Origin: Pseudodesulfovibrio hydrargyri
GTDB lineage: Bacteria; Desulfobacterota; Desulfovibrionia; Desulfovibrionales; Desulfovibrionaceae
Assembly: GCF_001874525.1 (NCBI RefSeq)
Contig: NZ_LKAQ01000001.1
Location: 1-64,000, forward strand
DNA length: 64,000 bases
Direction of reading: 5' to 3'
The number at the start of each line of letters is the position of its first letter. The stretch's first letter is position 1. Both the position numbers and the translations under genes were made by a program. The notes below the pieces were generated by a model. That model was given only the letters and a program-made list of their open reading frames with translations, was not told the origin of the DNA and ran no database searches. Below are positions 63,522 through 64,000 of this stretch, piece by piece.

Positions 63522-63930
63522 ATAGAAATTCATTTTTTTTAGATTGTAATAGACGTAAGCCCTCATCACAATCGCAATGTCCACCGACCCCCAAGGATGG
63601 AGAAACAAACATACTTCATACTCAATTCCTTTGCCAAACAAACACTAAGCTTCAGTATCGACCATAAATTCGTTGCGTTACACAATGCTTGAAAACAATA
63701 AAAATAGCTCCCCTATTTCCTCCCTCCTTTCCAGAAATCCAAGAGAGAACCAGCATAACATCTAGCCTCTTTTTTCTTCCATTGCAGGCAGTTCGCCCCG
63801 ATTCTTTAACTCCGAACGCCCGACTGTCATTCCGAAAGAAGAATTTGCCCGGTTGAACTATAGTGTTATTCTGGTATAAGCTGTTTCGCTATAGGAAAAA
63901 ATAAGGCAAAACAATACAGAGGTAGGTCGG
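63522..63930. other. 409-nt AT-rich intergenic region
   Basis: No gene that I can support. Contains the promoter at 63853-63880 for the edge gene. Composition returns to high GC at about 63935. Confidence 0.4.
63853..63880 (+). promoter_or_regulatory. promoter of the gene at the right edge
   Basis: TTGAAC (63853-63858), 16-nt spacer, TATAAG (63875-63880), about 50 nt before the ATG. Confidence 0.55.
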
Positions 63931-64000
63931 ATGGGCAAGGACTCCGGGACCGGGTACGTTATTTCCCGCCTGCGCAGGTTTGACGACAAGGCTGTTTACG
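63931..64000 (+). CDS. start of a gene cut by the window edge
   Basis: ATG 63931 with AGAGGTAGG upstream opens a frame beginning MGKDSGTGYVISRLRRFDD and still open at the edge (23 codons). Too short to recognise. High-GC codon use suggests native sequence rather than the AT-rich insert to its left. Confidence 0.6.
   Translation, partial: MGKDSGTGYVISRLRRFDDKAVY

Overview
The window reads as a piece of chromosome from a sulfate-reducing member of the Desulfovibrionales, most like Pseudodesulfovibrio/Desulfovibrio. This is inferred from gene content, not from a database match. The signs are high GC with strong GC3, a five-gene split glutamate synthase, a PxxKW Cys-rich protein, a family II pyrophosphatase under a CRP/FNR-type palindrome, a probable selenoprotein, and the order rpoN-hpf-ptsN-rapZ-mannose-type PTS. 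Coding density is high. No insertion sequence, prophage or CRISPR array is visible. The main compositional break is at the right end, just after a tRNA-Ser gene.

Layout. 0.1-3.3 kb: yajC-secD-secF (minus). 3.3-8.5 kb: split ferredoxin-rich glutamate synthase operon (minus). 8.8-10.7 kb: a Phe-rich leader peptide with terminator/antiterminator, then a 44-aa symporter accessory protein and a Na+/solute symporter. 11-18.3 kb: dut, argD, a small unknown gene, prmA, a MagIII-like glycosylase, and the envelope trio EnvC-like / CtpA / divergent polysaccharide deacetylase. 18.6-24.1 kb: fliM, a TrpXYZ-type ABC transporter, ndk-proC. 24.4-32.5 kb (minus): cbiB, the macromolecular synthesis operon rpsU-yqeY-mutS2-dnaG-rpoD, a 56-aa membrane protein and an HU gene. 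32.8-38.1 kb: rsmA, the purine/methylthioadenosine salvage set apt-mtnP-amidohydrolase, the PxxKW protein and an M20 hydrolase. 38.1-47.4 kb: mnmG, corC-like, lnt, prfB (programmed +1 frameshift), a GGDEF protein, a MinD/FlhG-like ATPase, an HU/IHF protein, a UGA-containing secreted protein and dapA. 47.6-60.3 kb (minus): a PEP-CTERM protein, ppaC, mannose-type PTS IIC/IIB/IIA, rapZ, ptsN, hpf, rpoN, lptB, lptA, lptC, kdsC, kdsA and pyrG. 60.5-62.3 kb: purQ, tadA and a NifX-like protein. 62.5 kb: tRNA-Ser(CGA), followed by AT-richer DNA with two orphan genes and the start of another gene at the window edge.

Functional themes are protein export and envelope building (Sec, Lpt, Kdo, Lnt, EnvC/CtpA), nitrogen and amino-acid metabolism (glutamate synthase, argD, proC, dapA, transporters), nucleotide metabolism (dut, ndk, apt, mtnP, pyrG, purQ) and global transcription factors (rpoD, rpoN). 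The most noteworthy signals are: (1) a complete Phe-codon attenuator in front of a Na+/solute symporter; (2) an in-frame UGA in a CxxU context with a SECIS-like hairpin in a secreted UshA-like protein; (3) a 9-nt poly-T frameshift in the PTS IIC gene; (4) a perfect TGTGA-N6-TCACA site upstream of the pyrophosphatase gene.
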